This document shows positions 1 through 8,202 of a stretch of DNA of 64,000 nt, in pieces; position 1 is the stretch's first letter; each line of letters begins with the position of its first letter. A program made the position numbers and the translations under genes. The stretch lies in NCBI RefSeq assembly GCF_020447105.2, contig NZ_CP096184.1, positions 558,001 to 622,000 on the forward strand, in the 5' to 3' direction. This DNA comes from Demequina sp. TMPB413 (GTDB lineage: Bacteria; Actinomycetota; Actinomycetes; Actinomycetales; Demequinaceae). The notes under the pieces are model-generated. The model was given only the letters and a program-made list of their open reading frames with translations. It was not told where the DNA came from and searched no databases.

Positions 1-1
1 T

Positions 2-490
2 GAGCAGGGCGAGCCGCCCAGCACCGCGTCGATGAAGCGGCTCTGGCTCCTCTTCGCGGGCCTAGGCGTCGTGGTTGCCGCGACGGGCTGGGTCGTGGCG
101 CGTGCAGGGCTCGGGCTTGTCGATGCGACGGGAATGCCCTCAGGGGTGGCTGGCTTCACGATCACCACCGCGATCTCCTCGTTGCCAGAGCTCATCACCT
201 TGATCGCTGCCGTGCGGATGGGTTCCATCACGATGGGGGTCGGCAACATCATCGGCGGCAATGTCTTTGACACGCTCATGATCGCGGTGGCCGATCTGTT
301 CTTTGTGAAGGGATCCATCTATGCGCACGTGGGCCCCACGTCGATCGTGCTGCTCGGAGGAACGATCCTCATCTCTGCTGTGCTCGCGCTCGGCCTGGTG
401 GTCAGGGACACGAGGGGCATCGGCTTCGAGGGCTTCGCGATACCGGCGATATACCTCGGAACGGTTGCCTTCGCCATCGCCGCATCGTAA
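2..490 (+). CDS. Ca2+/cation antiporter, C-terminal half (5' end outside window)
   Basis: The frame is already open at base 2 and closes at 490, so only the last 162 residues of a membrane exchanger are visible; the ATG at 32 is probably internal. It holds one complete alpha-repeat of the Na+/Ca2+ exchanger (CaCA) family: SSLPELITLIAA followed by GVGNIIGGNVFDTL, the SLPE and GNxxGGNxF motifs that line the cation site. Hydrophobic segments flank the repeat on both sides. By family it should exchange Ca2+ or another cation against Na+ or H+ across the cytoplasmic membrane. The ion cannot be told from this fragment. rsmD follows 29 bases downstream. Confidence 0.8.
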   Translation, partial: EQGEPPSTASMKRLWLLFAGLGVVVAATGWVVARAGLGLVDATGMPSGVAGFTITTAISSLPELITLIAAVRMGSITMGVGNIIGGNVFDTLMIAVADLFFVKGSIYAHVGPTSIVLLGGTILISAVLALGLVVRDTRGIGFEGFAIPAIYLGTVAFAIAAS

Positions 491-519
491 AACGGCTGGT
501 CGCGCCGTACGCTACGTGC

Positions 520-1071
520 ATGACACGGATCATCGCTGGCGACGTCGGTGGGCGCCGAATCGCGGTGCCGAAGACGGGCACAAGGCCCACCTCTGATCGA
601 GTGCGCGAAGCGATCTTCTCGCGCCTCGACCACGCCGACGCTCTGCGCGGGGCCCACGTTGTCGACCTCTTTGCGGGTTCAGGAGCGCTTGGTATCGAGG
701 CATTGAGCAGGGGCGCCGCGCATGCGACTTTCGTGGAATCGGCGACGCCTGCGGTGCGGGTCATCGAGTCGAACATCAAACAGGTCGGACTGGGGACTCG
801 CGCCACCATCGTGCGCGAGAAGGCCTTGCCATACCTGGCACGGGCATCGGCCGAGTGGACGATCGCATTCCTCGACCCGCCCTACGACATCGCCCACGGT
901 GACTTGGTGCCTGTTTTGGAAGCCTTGGTGCCGCGCCTCGCAAGCCACGCAACCGTCGTCCTCGAAATGTCGACAAGAAGGACGGCCCCCGCCTGGCCGC
1001 ACGGCCTCGACCTCATTCAGAGCAAGGCGTACGGCGAGACGACCGTCTACTTTGCCGAGCACGTGCGCTAA
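520..1071 (+). CDS. rsmD: 16S rRNA (guanine(966)-N2)-methyltransferase RsmD
   Basis: 183 residues, the usual RsmD length. The protein opens with MTRIIAGDVGGRRIAVP and TRPTSDRVREAIFS, the family N-terminus. The SAM-binding loop DLFAGSGALGIEALSRGA is at about residues 49-66 and the catalytic DPPY motif at 119-122. It methylates N2 of G966 in 16S rRNA on the small subunit. coaD follows after 10 bases, the common rsmD-coaD pairing, so the two are probably co-transcribed. Confidence 0.95.
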   Translation: MTRIIAGDVGGRRIAVPKTGTRPTSDRVREAIFSRLDHADALRGAHVVDLFAGSGALGIEALSRGAAHATFVESATPAVRVIESNIKQVGLGTRATIVREKALPYLARASAEWTIAFLDPPYDIAHGDLVPVLEALVPRLASHATVVLEMSTRRTAPAWPHGLDLIQSKAYGETTVYFAEHVR

Positions 1072-1081
1072 GTTGCCGATT

Positions 1082-1564
1082 ATGGCCACCGTCGTCTTTC
1101 CAGGATCCTTCGACCCGATCACGTTGGGGCACGTCGATATCGCCGTGCGTGCCCGCCAACTGTTCGACCGCGTCGTCATCGCCGTCGCCCACAACTCCAC
1201 CAAGTCGCCGCTGTTGGACGTCGACGTACGTGTGCAGGTGGCCCAGTTGGCCGTGTCGCACGTCGATGGTGTTGAGGTGGCCGCGACGGACGGGCTGCTC
1301 GTCGACTTTTGTGAGGCCCAGGGTGCCGTCGCCATCGTCAAGGGCCTACGCGGAGGCGCTGACTACGACGTGGAACGCCCCATGGCGCTCATGAACCGCT
1401 CGCTCACAGGGATCGAGACGGTCCTTCTCACGGGCGACAGTGCCTTGTCGCACGTCGCCTCGTCGCTCGTCAGAGACGTGGCGAGGCATGGGGGAGACAT
1501 CTCGGCATATGTTCCGCCGGGCGTCGAGGCGGCAGTTCTCGAGGCGCTGCGAGACGGTCGCTGA
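1082..1564 (+). CDS. coaD: Phosphopantetheine adenylyltransferase CoaD
   Basis: 160 residues from the ATG at 1082; the frame is open further upstream but homology begins at this Met (ATVVFPGSFDPITLGH). The GSFDPITLGH segment is the nucleotide-binding T/HxGH motif of nucleotidyltransferases. The later ALSHVASSLVRDVAR matches the family C-terminal ISSS-VRE motif. It transfers AMP from ATP to 4'-phosphopantetheine, the penultimate step of coenzyme A synthesis in the cytosol. It follows rsmD closely and is followed by a promoter for the next operon. Confidence 0.96.
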   Translation: MATVVFPGSFDPITLGHVDIAVRARQLFDRVVIAVAHNSTKSPLLDVDVRVQVAQLAVSHVDGVEVAATDGLLVDFCEAQGAVAIVKGLRGGADYDVERPMALMNRSLTGIETVLLTGDSALSHVASSLVRDVARHGGDISAYVPPGVEAAVLEALRDGR

Positions 1565-1573
1565 GTCTGCAGT

Positions 1574-1603
1574 TTGAGTTCAGGTGCTGCCATCCCGTAA
1601 GAT
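1574..1603 (+). promoter_or_regulatory. Sigma-70-like promoter for the DUF177-rpmF-rnc-mutM operon
   Basis: A -35 element TTGAGT (1574-1579) and a -10 element TAAGAT (1598-1603) are separated by 18 bases and lie just after the coaD stop. The leader that follows holds the short inverted repeat GGTCC-AAAG-GGACC before the first start codon. The match to housekeeping consensus is good; no transcription data are visible. Confidence 0.55.
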
Positions 1604-1670
1604 CGTCTGCTGGCCCGCCGGTCACTACCGGGCCGAGGTCCAAAGGGACCGTTAGGACATGGAGGAGCGT

Positions 1671-2240
1671 GTGAAACACTCTCCAGAAGCCGACACCAAT
1701 TTCCGCATTCACGTGCGTGACCTGGTGCGCAGGCCGGGTACTCATCGCGAGTATTCCCGTGAACTGACTATCCCAGAGGCTCTTGGCACAGAAGTGATTG
1801 GGGTTCCGCAGGGATCCGCAGCGACACTGAACGTTCAGTGCGAGGTGGTGACCGATGGAATCTGGGTGAGCGGCACCTTCGCAGCGCGAGCGACGGGGGA
1901 GTGCAGTCGCTGTCTGGAAGAGGTGCGTGTTGACCTTGAGGTTCCAGTGCAGGGGTTGTTTCTCTATCCCGACGCGCCGCGCGAACAGGGTGACGACGCT
2001 GATGATGTGTTCGAGTTCGACGGCGAAAGCCTTGACCTTGAGGGCGTTGTCAGGGATGCGGTAGTCACCAGTTTGCCGTTTACCCCGCTGTGTGAGCCGG
2101 ATTGTCCGGGGCTGTGCGACCAATGTGGCGCGCCGCTCGCGAACGATCCGGACCATGCTCATGAGATACTCGACCCTCGATGGTCGGCACTAGAAAGTGT
2201 GAAAGACAGCCTCGGGCTGTCTGACAAGGAAGAGAGTTAG
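1671..2240 (+). CDS. DUF177 (YceD-like) protein, rRNA/ribosome-linked
   Basis: About 189 residues of the DUF177/YceD family, with an internal CSRCLE motif and a C-terminal Cys cluster (CEPDCPGLC then CG) typical of the group. The family is almost always next to rpmF and is linked to large-subunit RNA accumulation; the precise role is not settled. Two starts are possible: ATG at 1659, with only a weak AGG upstream, or GTG at 1671, preceded by GGAGGAG at 1661-1667. The second has the better ribosome-binding site and is used here. The rpmF start lies two bases past the stop, so translation is probably coupled. Confidence 0.85.
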   Translation: MKHSPEADTNFRIHVRDLVRRPGTHREYSRELTIPEALGTEVIGVPQGSAATLNVQCEVVTDGIWVSGTFAARATGECSRCLEEVRVDLEVPVQGLFLYPDAPREQGDDADDVFEFDGESLDLEGVVRDAVVTSLPFTPLCEPDCPGLCDQCGAPLANDPDHAHEILDPRWSALESVKDSLGLSDKEES

Positions 2241-2242
2241 CC

Positions 2243-2437
2243 GTGGCTGTTCCCAAGCGCAAGATGTCGCGCAGCAACACCCGCTCGCGTCGTTCGCAGT
2301 GGAAGACGACTGCTGCCAACCTCACGACGTGTCCTTCGTGCAAGGCTGACCGCCTGTCGCACGCGGCCTGCCCGGCCTGCGGCGCGTACAACGGTCGCCA
2401 GTACGCTGAGGCTCTGCGTACCGAGCACGAGGCGTAA
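2243..2437 (+). CDS. rpmF: 50S ribosomal protein L32
   Basis: 64 residues beginning [17 protein letters not shown], the L32 signature. Two CxxC pairs (CPSC and CPAC, about residues 30-47) mark the zinc-binding form, so this is a C+ paralog. The GTG start at 2243 has AAGGAAGAGAG just upstream, overlapping the end of the DUF177 gene. The order DUF177-rpmF-rnc is standard for actinobacteria. Confidence 0.97.
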   Translation: MAVPKRKMSRSNTRSRRSQWKTTAANLTTCPSCKADRLSHAACPACGAYNGRQYAEALRTEHEA

Positions 2438-2456
2438 AGCCTCTTCTCGGCTTTCC

Positions 2457-3152
2457 GTGAGTACACATGGTCCCCAAGCGGCGGCCATTCTCACTGAACG
2501 GCTCGGCGTCTCTGTTGACCCCGAGTTGTTGGTGCTTTCGCTCACCCATCGTTCTTTCGCGTACGAAAACGGTGGGCTGCCCACGAACGAGCGCCTCGAG
2601 TTTCTTGGTGACTCCGTGCTTGGCATCGTCGTCACCGACCGTCTGTATCGCGATCACCCAGAGCTTGCCGAGGGAGACCTCGCCAAGATCAGGGCTTCTT
2701 GCGTCTCGCAACGCGCCCTCGCGGCGGTTGCGAGGGGTATCGACCTCGGTTCGTTTGTGCTGCTTGGCAAGGGCGAACTCTCTACGGGCGGGCCCGACAA
2801 GGACTCAATCCTGTGCGACAGCCTTGAGGCCGTCTTCGGCGCCGTGTATTTGACGCACGGAATTGAGGTGGCGCGCGACGTCATCTTGAGGCTCGTCGGC
2901 CCCTCGCTGGTGAAGGCGGCCACCGCTGGTGACGCCCTCGACTGGAAGACGGCACTTCAAGAGGCCTGCTCCGCCTACGGTCTTCCTGGGCCCGTCTACG
3001 ACGTCACCGGCGTCGGGCCTGATCACGCACGCACTTTCACGGCGACGGTGCTCGTTGACGGGATTCCGCGAGGGACCGGCACGGGATCCTCGAAGAAGGT
3101 GGCCGAACAGCAGGCGGCCGAGGTCGCTCATGGCGAGCTGTCTAGCGCCTAG
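2457..3152 (+). CDS. rnc: Ribonuclease III
   Basis: 231 residues. The catalytic RNase III domain carries [13 protein letters not shown] at about residues 42-54, including the acidic metal ligands. A second acidic site ([11 protein letters not shown]) is near residue 120. A double-stranded RNA binding domain fills about 155-230 (DWKTALQEA to [10 protein letters not shown]). It cleaves double-stranded RNA in rRNA processing and mRNA decay. Start is GTG. The stop codon shares one base with the mutM start, so the two are translationally coupled. Confidence 0.96.
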   Translation: MSTHGPQAAAILTERLGVSVDPELLVLSLTHRSFAYENGGLPTNERLEFLGDSVLGIVVTDRLYRDHPELAEGDLAKIRASCVSQRALAAVARGIDLGSFVLLGKGELSTGGPDKDSILCDSLEAVFGAVYLTHGIEVARDVILRLVGPSLVKAATAGDALDWKTALQEACSAYGLPGPVYDVTGVGPDHARTFTATVLVDGIPRGTGTGSSKKVAEQQAAEVAHGELSSA

Positions 3153-4102
3153 TGCCTGAACTGCCAGAGGTCGAGACCGTACGTGCGGGGCTTGAGGGCC
3201 TCGTGGTGGGGTCTCGTATCGACGGGGTCAGCGTCTATCGCGACTCTTGCGTTCGGCTCCAGCCCGGTGGACCTGGCGAGTTCGAGATGGCCCTTCAGGG
3301 CATGGTGTTGGGCGCCGCCGTGAGACGCGGCAAGTTCTTGTGGCTCCCGCTTCTCGAGGAGGAAGAGGTGAGCCGCCGTCTCGCGGCCGCATCGTCAGGC
3401 GGCGCGCTGAGTGCTCACCTCGGCATGTCAGGTCAATTCCGTGTGTTCCCAGGTGACGCGCCCGATCCGCACCCTCATTGCCGGGTCCGGCTCCACCTCA
3501 AGACGCCGCGCGGCACGGGCACTCTCGATTTTCTCGATCAACGGACGTTTGGGTACCTACTAGCCGAACCAACGTTGGCCACTCCAGACGGGCGGCCAGG
3601 CGGCCACGGAAGCGATGCCGCTGCCGTCCCGCTGACCGTCGCCCATATCGCTCGCGACGTGCTCGATCCGGCGGTGGACGAGCGTGCGGTATTGGAGCGC
3701 ATGAGGCGCGGCTCGCGGGGCATCAAACAAGTCTTGCTTGACCAGACCGTGATGAGCGGGATTGGCAACATCTACGCTGACGAGGCCCTGTGGGCAGCCA
3801 GAGTGCATCCGGAGCGGCCGGCCAATGCCCTTTCGCTTGCGCAGGCTCGCGCGTTGTTGGCCGCCGCCCGCGAGGTGATGGCCAAAGCGCTGGACCAGGG
3901 AGGTACAAGCTTCGACGCGCTCTACGTCAACGTCAACGGCGAGTCGGGCTACTTCTCTCGTAGCCTGCAGGCATATGGCCGGACGGGAGAGGACTGCACG
4001 CGGTGCGGCGGCCGGATCGTCCAGGAGCGCATCGGCGGTCGCTCAACCCACTGGTGCCCACGGTGTCAGCGGCGATTCGTGACCAGGACCGCTAAGGACT
4101 AG
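3152..4102 (+). CDS. mutM: Formamidopyrimidine-DNA glycosylase (Fpg/MutM)
   Basis: 316 residues, somewhat long for the family (usually 270-295). After Met removal the N-terminus PELPEVETVRAGL supplies the catalytic Pro and Glu. LSAHLGMSGQFR is the conserved strand near the active-site Lys region. GIGNIYADEALW is the helix-two-turn-helix and CTRCGG..CPRCQRRF the C-terminal zinc finger. The extra length comes from small insertions, including one around residues 65-85 (LLEEEEVSRRLAAASS) and one near 145. It excises oxidised purines such as 8-oxoguanine. The GTG start overlaps the rnc stop by one base. Confidence 0.95.
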   Translation: MPELPEVETVRAGLEGLVVGSRIDGVSVYRDSCVRLQPGGPGEFEMALQGMVLGAAVRRGKFLWLPLLEEEEVSRRLAAASSGGALSAHLGMSGQFRVFPGDAPDPHPHCRVRLHLKTPRGTGTLDFLDQRTFGYLLAEPTLATPDGRPGGHGSDAAAVPLTVAHIARDVLDPAVDERAVLERMRRGSRGIKQVLLDQTVMSGIGNIYADEALWAARVHPERPANALSLAQARALLAAAREVMAKALDQGGTSFDALYVNVNGESGYFSRSLQAYGRTGEDCTRCGGRIVQERIGGRSTHWCPRCQRRFVTRTAKD

Positions 4103-4168
4103 GACTCCCCGGACGTCGGACCCAACGACGCGCCGGGACACTCACAGTAACTCCGTGTGGCGAGTCAT

Positions 4169-4182
4169 GGGACCCAGGACCT
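4169..4182 (+). promoter_or_regulatory. Degenerate DosR-like box upstream of the response regulator
   Basis: GGGACCCAGGACCT has the same half-site spacing (GGGAC-N4-) as the stronger boxes at 12399, 50358 and 59108, but the right half is GACCT instead of GTCCC. It matches 9 of 14 positions of the mycobacterial DosR core GGGACTWWAGTCCC. It lies 42 bases before the regulator ATG, where an autoregulatory site could sit. Alone it would not be convincing. Confidence 0.3.
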
Positions 4183-4223
4183 TCGCCCCGAACAAACGTA
4201 GGACCAAGGGTTAGCCTGTCGAT

Positions 4224-4841
4224 ATGAACAACGTCAGGGTACTTGTCTTGGACGACCACGAGGTCGTACGTCGCGGCATTTGTGACATTCTCGACCGTGC
4301 AGACGGCATCGAGGTTGTGGCGGAGGCCGGAACGGTCGCGCAAGCGGTCCGTCGCGCCGATGCGGTGCGTCCCGACGTGGTCCTTTCGGACCTACGTCTT
4401 CCCGACGGTACCGGCCTTGAGCTCATCGCTCACGTGCGGCGTACCCTGCCCGATTGCCACATCATCGTGCTCACGTCGTACGACGATGACGAGGCCCGCA
4501 GCGCGGCCCGTACGGCTGGTGCCGACATGTTCCTGCCCAAGACCGCAGGCTCTCAGCAAGTGGTCGAGGCCGTTCGCCTCGCTGCAACCGGCAAGGAGCA
4601 CGGCCAGCACATTCGCGTGCGAGACGACGAAGTGCTGGGGCGTTTGACCCCGATGGAGCGTCGCGTCGTGGAACTCGTGGGTCAGGGCCTTGCCAACCGC
4701 GAGATCGGCGACGAACTCGGCATTGCGGAAAAGACCGTCAAGAACCACGTCACGAGCGTGTTGTCGAAGATGGGCTTGCAGCGCCGTACGCAGGTGGTGG
4801 CCTGGGCGACGCGTCGCCACGCCGCGTCGTTTAGGGGATAG
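4224..4841 (+). CDS. DosR/DevR-like NarL-family response regulator
   Basis: 205 residues. The receiver domain (about 1-120) has acidic pocket D10/D11, phospho-acceptor D56 (VLSDLRLPDG), T84-S85 (LTSYDDDE) and K106. The C-terminal LuxR helix-turn-helix (about 138-200) contains LTPMERRVVELVGQGL and AEKTVKNHV. From memory the closest characterised relative is mycobacterial DosR: both share DDHEVVRRG, LTSY and AEKTVKN, including the Lys-Lys-Asn set (K170, K173, N174 here) that contacts DNA in DosR. The gene converges on a GAF-domain histidine kinase with an 18-base gap. It probably activates genes bearing GGGAC-N4-GTCCC sites. Confidence 0.9.
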   Translation: MNNVRVLVLDDHEVVRRGICDILDRADGIEVVAEAGTVAQAVRRADAVRPDVVLSDLRLPDGTGLELIAHVRRTLPDCHIIVLTSYDDDEARSAARTAGADMFLPKTAGSQQVVEAVRLAATGKEHGQHIRVRDDEVLGRLTPMERRVVELVGQGLANREIGDELGIAEKTVKNHVTSVLSKMGLQRRTQVVAWATRRHAASFRG

Positions 4842-4859
4842 ACCAGCGACGAAGAGTTC

Positions 4860-6452
4860 CTAGCTGGCGAGGACGTTCCACACGGCGCGGGTGCCGGGCC
4901 GTTCGGCGTCCTCGTTGATGGGGTCGAGAGAGAAGCTGCCGCGGCGGCGTAGCGCCCTGTTCGCCAGGTTTGATGTGCCCGAGTGGCGCGAGAAGGCGCC
5001 GGAAGGGCCCACGCCGTCGTCTTCGATAATGACGCTCAGCCTGCCGTCCTTCGCTGAAATGGTGACGGAGGACGACGTCGCGTGAGCGTGCCGTGCCGTG
5101 TTCGAGAGCAACTCGCGAATCACGGCGATGATGTCATCCGACAGGGTCGGATCGCTGTCGACAGCTCGCGAAGCTGCGCCCCAGTCATCTACTGACAGGA
5201 ACGGCACGAATCCCAACGAGTCCTGAGCGAGGATGAGTTCCCGCCTGACACGCTCGGCGAGGGGTTCCGACGTGCGATCGCCCTGCAACTGGCTCATCAC
5301 GCCACGCACCTCGTGCTGGGCGCGCTTGACGTGCTCGAGCGTCGACGCGAGGCGGTCGCGTGCCTCGGGAGCGACGTCGTCCGTCAAAGCCTCCAACTGC
5401 ATGGCCGTAGCGAAGAGTTCCTGAGACACGAAGTCATGGAGGTCGTCGGCGATGCGCTCCCGCTCCTCAAGCAGGTTCGACACGTTGCGCACGTGCGCGA
5501 GTTCGGCGAACTGGAGAGCAAGCGCGGCCTGGTTGGAAAAGCGCTGAGCGGTCGCCAGGTCGTGGTCGTCGAAGGTGTTGTAGTTCTTCTCTCGCCACAG
5601 CATGAGCAGGCCAAGAGTGCGTGCGCCTGCCAAGAGCGGTGCGTACAGCGTGGGGCCGAAGCCGCGCACGGGGTCAAGGATCGTCGGCCCAGGAGGCTCT
5701 TGAGCGATCGTTCCCTGGCCTGCCCTGATGACGGACATCGCGAATCCGTCAGACGGCAGGATCAGCCCTAGTAGTTCATCGGCCTTCTCACCGTGGGTAA
5801 ACTCCATCACCCATTCGTCGTCGATACCAGGCAAGACGAGTGCGGCGGCCGCCGCCCCAGAGAGCTCCTTTGCCGACGCCACGATGCGGGCGATGGCCGT
5901 CTCGTCTCCTGGGTTGGCGAGAAGGGCGGTCGTGATGGCTTGCGATGCCGCGAGCCAGTTCTCGCGCTCAAGCGACTCTTCGAAGAGTTGGGCGTTGTCG
6001 ATCGCGACGGAGGCGGCCGACGCGAGCGCCTGCACCGTTGCCTCGTCAGTCTTGGTGAAGCCGCCCTTTTTTGAGGCGAGGTAGAGGTAGCCGAAGACGG
6101 AACCGCGCGCCTTAAGGGCGCAGCCAAGGAACGAGCCAAGCGGCGGGTGACCTTTCGGCAGACCCTTGAAGGAGGGGTGTTCGGTGATTTCGGCGATCAC
6201 CAGGGTTCCCTCGCTGGGGATCTCGGCGAGCGTGCCGACGCTATTGGGGGCGCGCGGAATCATCTGCCAGATGGATGCGTCCATGCCCTGATAGTGAAAG
6301 TCGACTGAGATGCCGTTCTCGTCCAGCACGTTGATGGCCGCGAGCGGAGCGCCCGTGGTCTTCATGGCCGCCTCAAGCATCTTGTTGAGCACTGAGGGCA
6401 GGTCGAGTTGGCGATTGAGCGACAGGATCGCGTCCGTCACCGCGTCCGACAT
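4860..6452 (-). CDS. DosS/DevS-like GAF-GAF sensor histidine kinase
   Basis: 530 residues from the ATG at 6452, preceded by GGAGAGG eight bases upstream; an in-frame ATG at 6488 would add 12 residues and overlap cydC. No membrane segments, so cytosolic. Domains: GAF-A about 10-158, GAF-B about 165-320, HisKA_3 with phospho-acceptor H339 (ERIADDLHDFVSQ), HATPase about 435-530 with N-box ELLSNTARHAHA and G-box EDDGVGP. GAF-A contains GHPPLGSFLG, whose His (H102) aligns with the proximal heme ligand His149 of mycobacterial DevS. GYLYLASK aligns its Tyr (Y124) with distal Tyr171. Heme binding is inferred from this alignment by memory. The gene is last in the cydABDC operon and faces the response regulator. 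Confidence 0.9.
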   Translation of the reverse strand: MSDAVTDAILSLNRQLDLPSVLNKMLEAAMKTTGAPLAAINVLDENGISVDFHYQGMDASIWQMIPRAPNSVGTLAEIPSEGTLVIAEITEHPSFKGLPKGHPPLGSFLGCALKARGSVFGYLYLASKKGGFTKTDEATVQALASAASVAIDNAQLFEESLERENWLAASQAITTALLANPGDETAIARIVASAKELSGAAAAALVLPGIDDEWVMEFTHGEKADELLGLILPSDGFAMSVIRAGQGTIAQEPPGPTILDPVRGFGPTLYAPLLAGARTLGLLMLWREKNYNTFDDHDLATAQRFSNQAALALQFAELAHVRNVSNLLEERERIADDLHDFVSQELFATAMQLEALTDDVAPEARDRLASTLEHVKRAQHEVRGVMSQLQGDRTSEPLAERVRRELILAQDSLGFVPFLSVDDWGAASRAVDSDPTLSDDIIAVIRELLSNTARHAHATSSSVTISAKDGRLSVIIEDDGVGPSGAFSRHSGTSNLANRALRRRGSFSLDPINEDAERPGTRAVWNVLAS

Positions 6453-6477
6453 GGGTCGATCCTCTCCGCCGAGGGGG

Positions 6478-8202
6478 TTAACTGCCATCGAGCGTCACCA
6501 CCTTATCGACCACATCAAGAATTCCGAGATCGTGCGTGACGATCACCACCGACCTTCCGCGGGCTCTCATCGCCCCGACAAGAGCGCGCAAGGCCTCGAT
6601 TCCGTCGGTGTCGAGATGCTCGGCCGGCTCATCGATCAAGTGGATGGGTGCTTCGCTCACCAGCGCGCGTGCTAGCAGCAGCCGGCGGCGCTCACCGCCA
6701 GACACGGTGTTGCCTCCCGCTCCTAGCGGCGTGTCGAGACCCTCTGGTAGGCCGTCGAGCCAGTCGCCCAACTGGACGGCCTCGAGGGCGGCACGGGCCT
6801 GGTCCTCGGTGATGGCGCCATTCGCGACGCGCAGGTTCTCCAGCAAGGTGGTGCCAAAGAGGTGAGCGTCTTCAGGGGTCATCGCAATCGTGCGACCGAG
6901 CGTGGTGGGGCCTACTGGTTGCCCTTCCACGAGCGCGGCGCCGGTGGCGGGCTCCAGTGCTCCGGCCATCGTCAGGAGCAGCGTGGTCTTGCCGATGCCT
7001 GAGCGGCCGACGATGCCAAGAGCGCCTCCAGGTTCAATGGTCGCCGTGACGGGCACGGTCGGTGTCATTCCTGGCCAGGCCGCGCTGAGTTGGTCGAGAT
7101 GCAGGGTGGGGGATTCTGGGGCGGCCGTGTCCGCTGCGGGGCCCACCCCCTCAGGAGCGATGTGCGCTGGGTCAGCCGCCCCGCCGGGCGCCTCTGAGGG
7201 CCCTTCCTCCACCATCGCTTGCACTCGTCGCGCAGCTGTAGAAGATCTGAACGCCTGCTGAATCGCTGCGGGCACCGCCGTCACGGCCTCGAAAGCCGCG
7301 AGCGGCAGGAGCGCCACCACCGCGGTGTCAGTGGGGGGAAGTCCAGCGTGCCTGGCCGCAGAGACGGCGAGCCACAGTGCGAGCACCAGCGCAGCGCCCT
7401 GGGCTCCCTGGAGAGCTGCGGCAGCCCAGGCGGCAGGCTTCGCGGAGAGTTCGGCGGCATGCTCGGCATCGAGGTCGGCCGCGCGCAGTTCCTCCGCGGC
7501 GTCTTCCGACGTGCCCCACACGCGATGCTCGGCCGCTCCCTCGATGGCCTCAAGAGTTGCGGTGGAGACGCGTGCCGCCGCCGCCGTGCCGGCGATGGCT
7601 GCCGCACGAGCGGCACGCCACGTCATGAGCCCGGACCCCACGGCTGCTGCTAGCAGGCAAGCAGCCAGTGCCGCTCCCGCAACAGGCAGATACGCCGTGG
7701 TAATCGCGATCGAGATGAGGCTGACGGTGCCAGCCACGCCCAACGGGATGAGGGAGCGCACCACGGCGTCGCCCATCGCGTCGATGTCGCCGCCCATGCG
7801 AGCCACGATGTCGCCGCGGCGAAGCGCAAGCACGCGCGAGGCGCCGGTGCTCGCGACAGACTCGTAGGTTCTGGTGCGCAGCGCCACCACGCCGCCGAGC
7901 GCAGTCTGGTGGCTTGCAAGCCTCTCAAGGTAACGAAACAGGCCGCGCGAGATGCCAAAGAACCGGACAGTGACGGCGGCGAGGCCGAGTTCTGCAGGGG
8001 AGGGCATTCCTGCCGCCTTCGCGATCATCCACGCGGCGACGGCAGCGAGGCCCACGGCCGCGCCGAGCGCCATGGTGCCCGCCGCAACCGACAAGAGCAC
8101 CTGTCCAGGTCGGACTTCCGCATTGCGGAGCAATGCCCGCCAGTCCAGTCGGCGCTGGGAGGCGGACGCCCCGAAACGAGTCGACTGCTGAGCGGCAGTC
8201 AT
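6478..8202 (-). CDS. cydC: Cytochrome bd assembly ABC transporter subunit CydC
   Basis: 574 residues: an N-terminal six-helix ABC exporter domain (about 30-300) and an ATPase domain (about 370-574) with Walker A GRSGIGKTTLL, signature VSGGERRRLL and Walker B IHLIDEP. With CydD it forms the heterodimeric thiol (glutathione/cysteine) exporter needed for heme insertion into cytochrome bd. A low-complexity Ala/Pro/Gly linker joins the two halves. The start overlaps the cydD stop by 4 bases (ATGA). The sensor kinase follows directly. Confidence 0.92.
   Translation of the reverse strand: MTAAQQSTRFGASASQRRLDWRALLRNAEVRPGQVLLSVAAGTMALGAAVGLAAVAAWMIAKAAGMPSPAELGLAAVTVRFFGISRGLFRYLERLASHQTALGGVVALRTRTYESVASTGASRVLALRRGDIVARMGGDIDAMGDAVVRSLIPLGVAGTVSLISIAITTAYLPVAGAALAACLLAAAVGSGLMTWRAARAAAIAGTAAAARVSTATLEAIEGAAEHRVWGTSEDAAEELRAADLDAEHAAELSAKPAAWAAAALQGAQGAALVLALWLAVSAARHAGLPPTDTAVVALLPLAAFEAVTAVPAAIQQAFRSSTAARRVQAMVEEGPSEAPGGAADPAHIAPEGVGPAADTAAPESPTLHLDQLSAAWPGMTPTVPVTATIEPGGALGIVGRSGIGKTTLLLTMAGALEPATGAALVEGQPVGPTTLGRTIAMTPEDAHLFGTTLLENLRVANGAITEDQARAALEAVQLGDWLDGLPEGLDTPLGAGGNTVSGGERRRLLLARALVSEAPIHLIDEPAEHLDTDGIEALRALVGAMRARGRSVVIVTHDLGILDVVDKVVTLDGS

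Noticed and set aside
1634-1651. GGTCC-AAAG-GGACC in the DUF177 leader as a DosR box
   Set aside because: The arms are in the opposite order (GGTCC first) to GGGAC-N4-GTCCC, and the gene is a housekeeping one.
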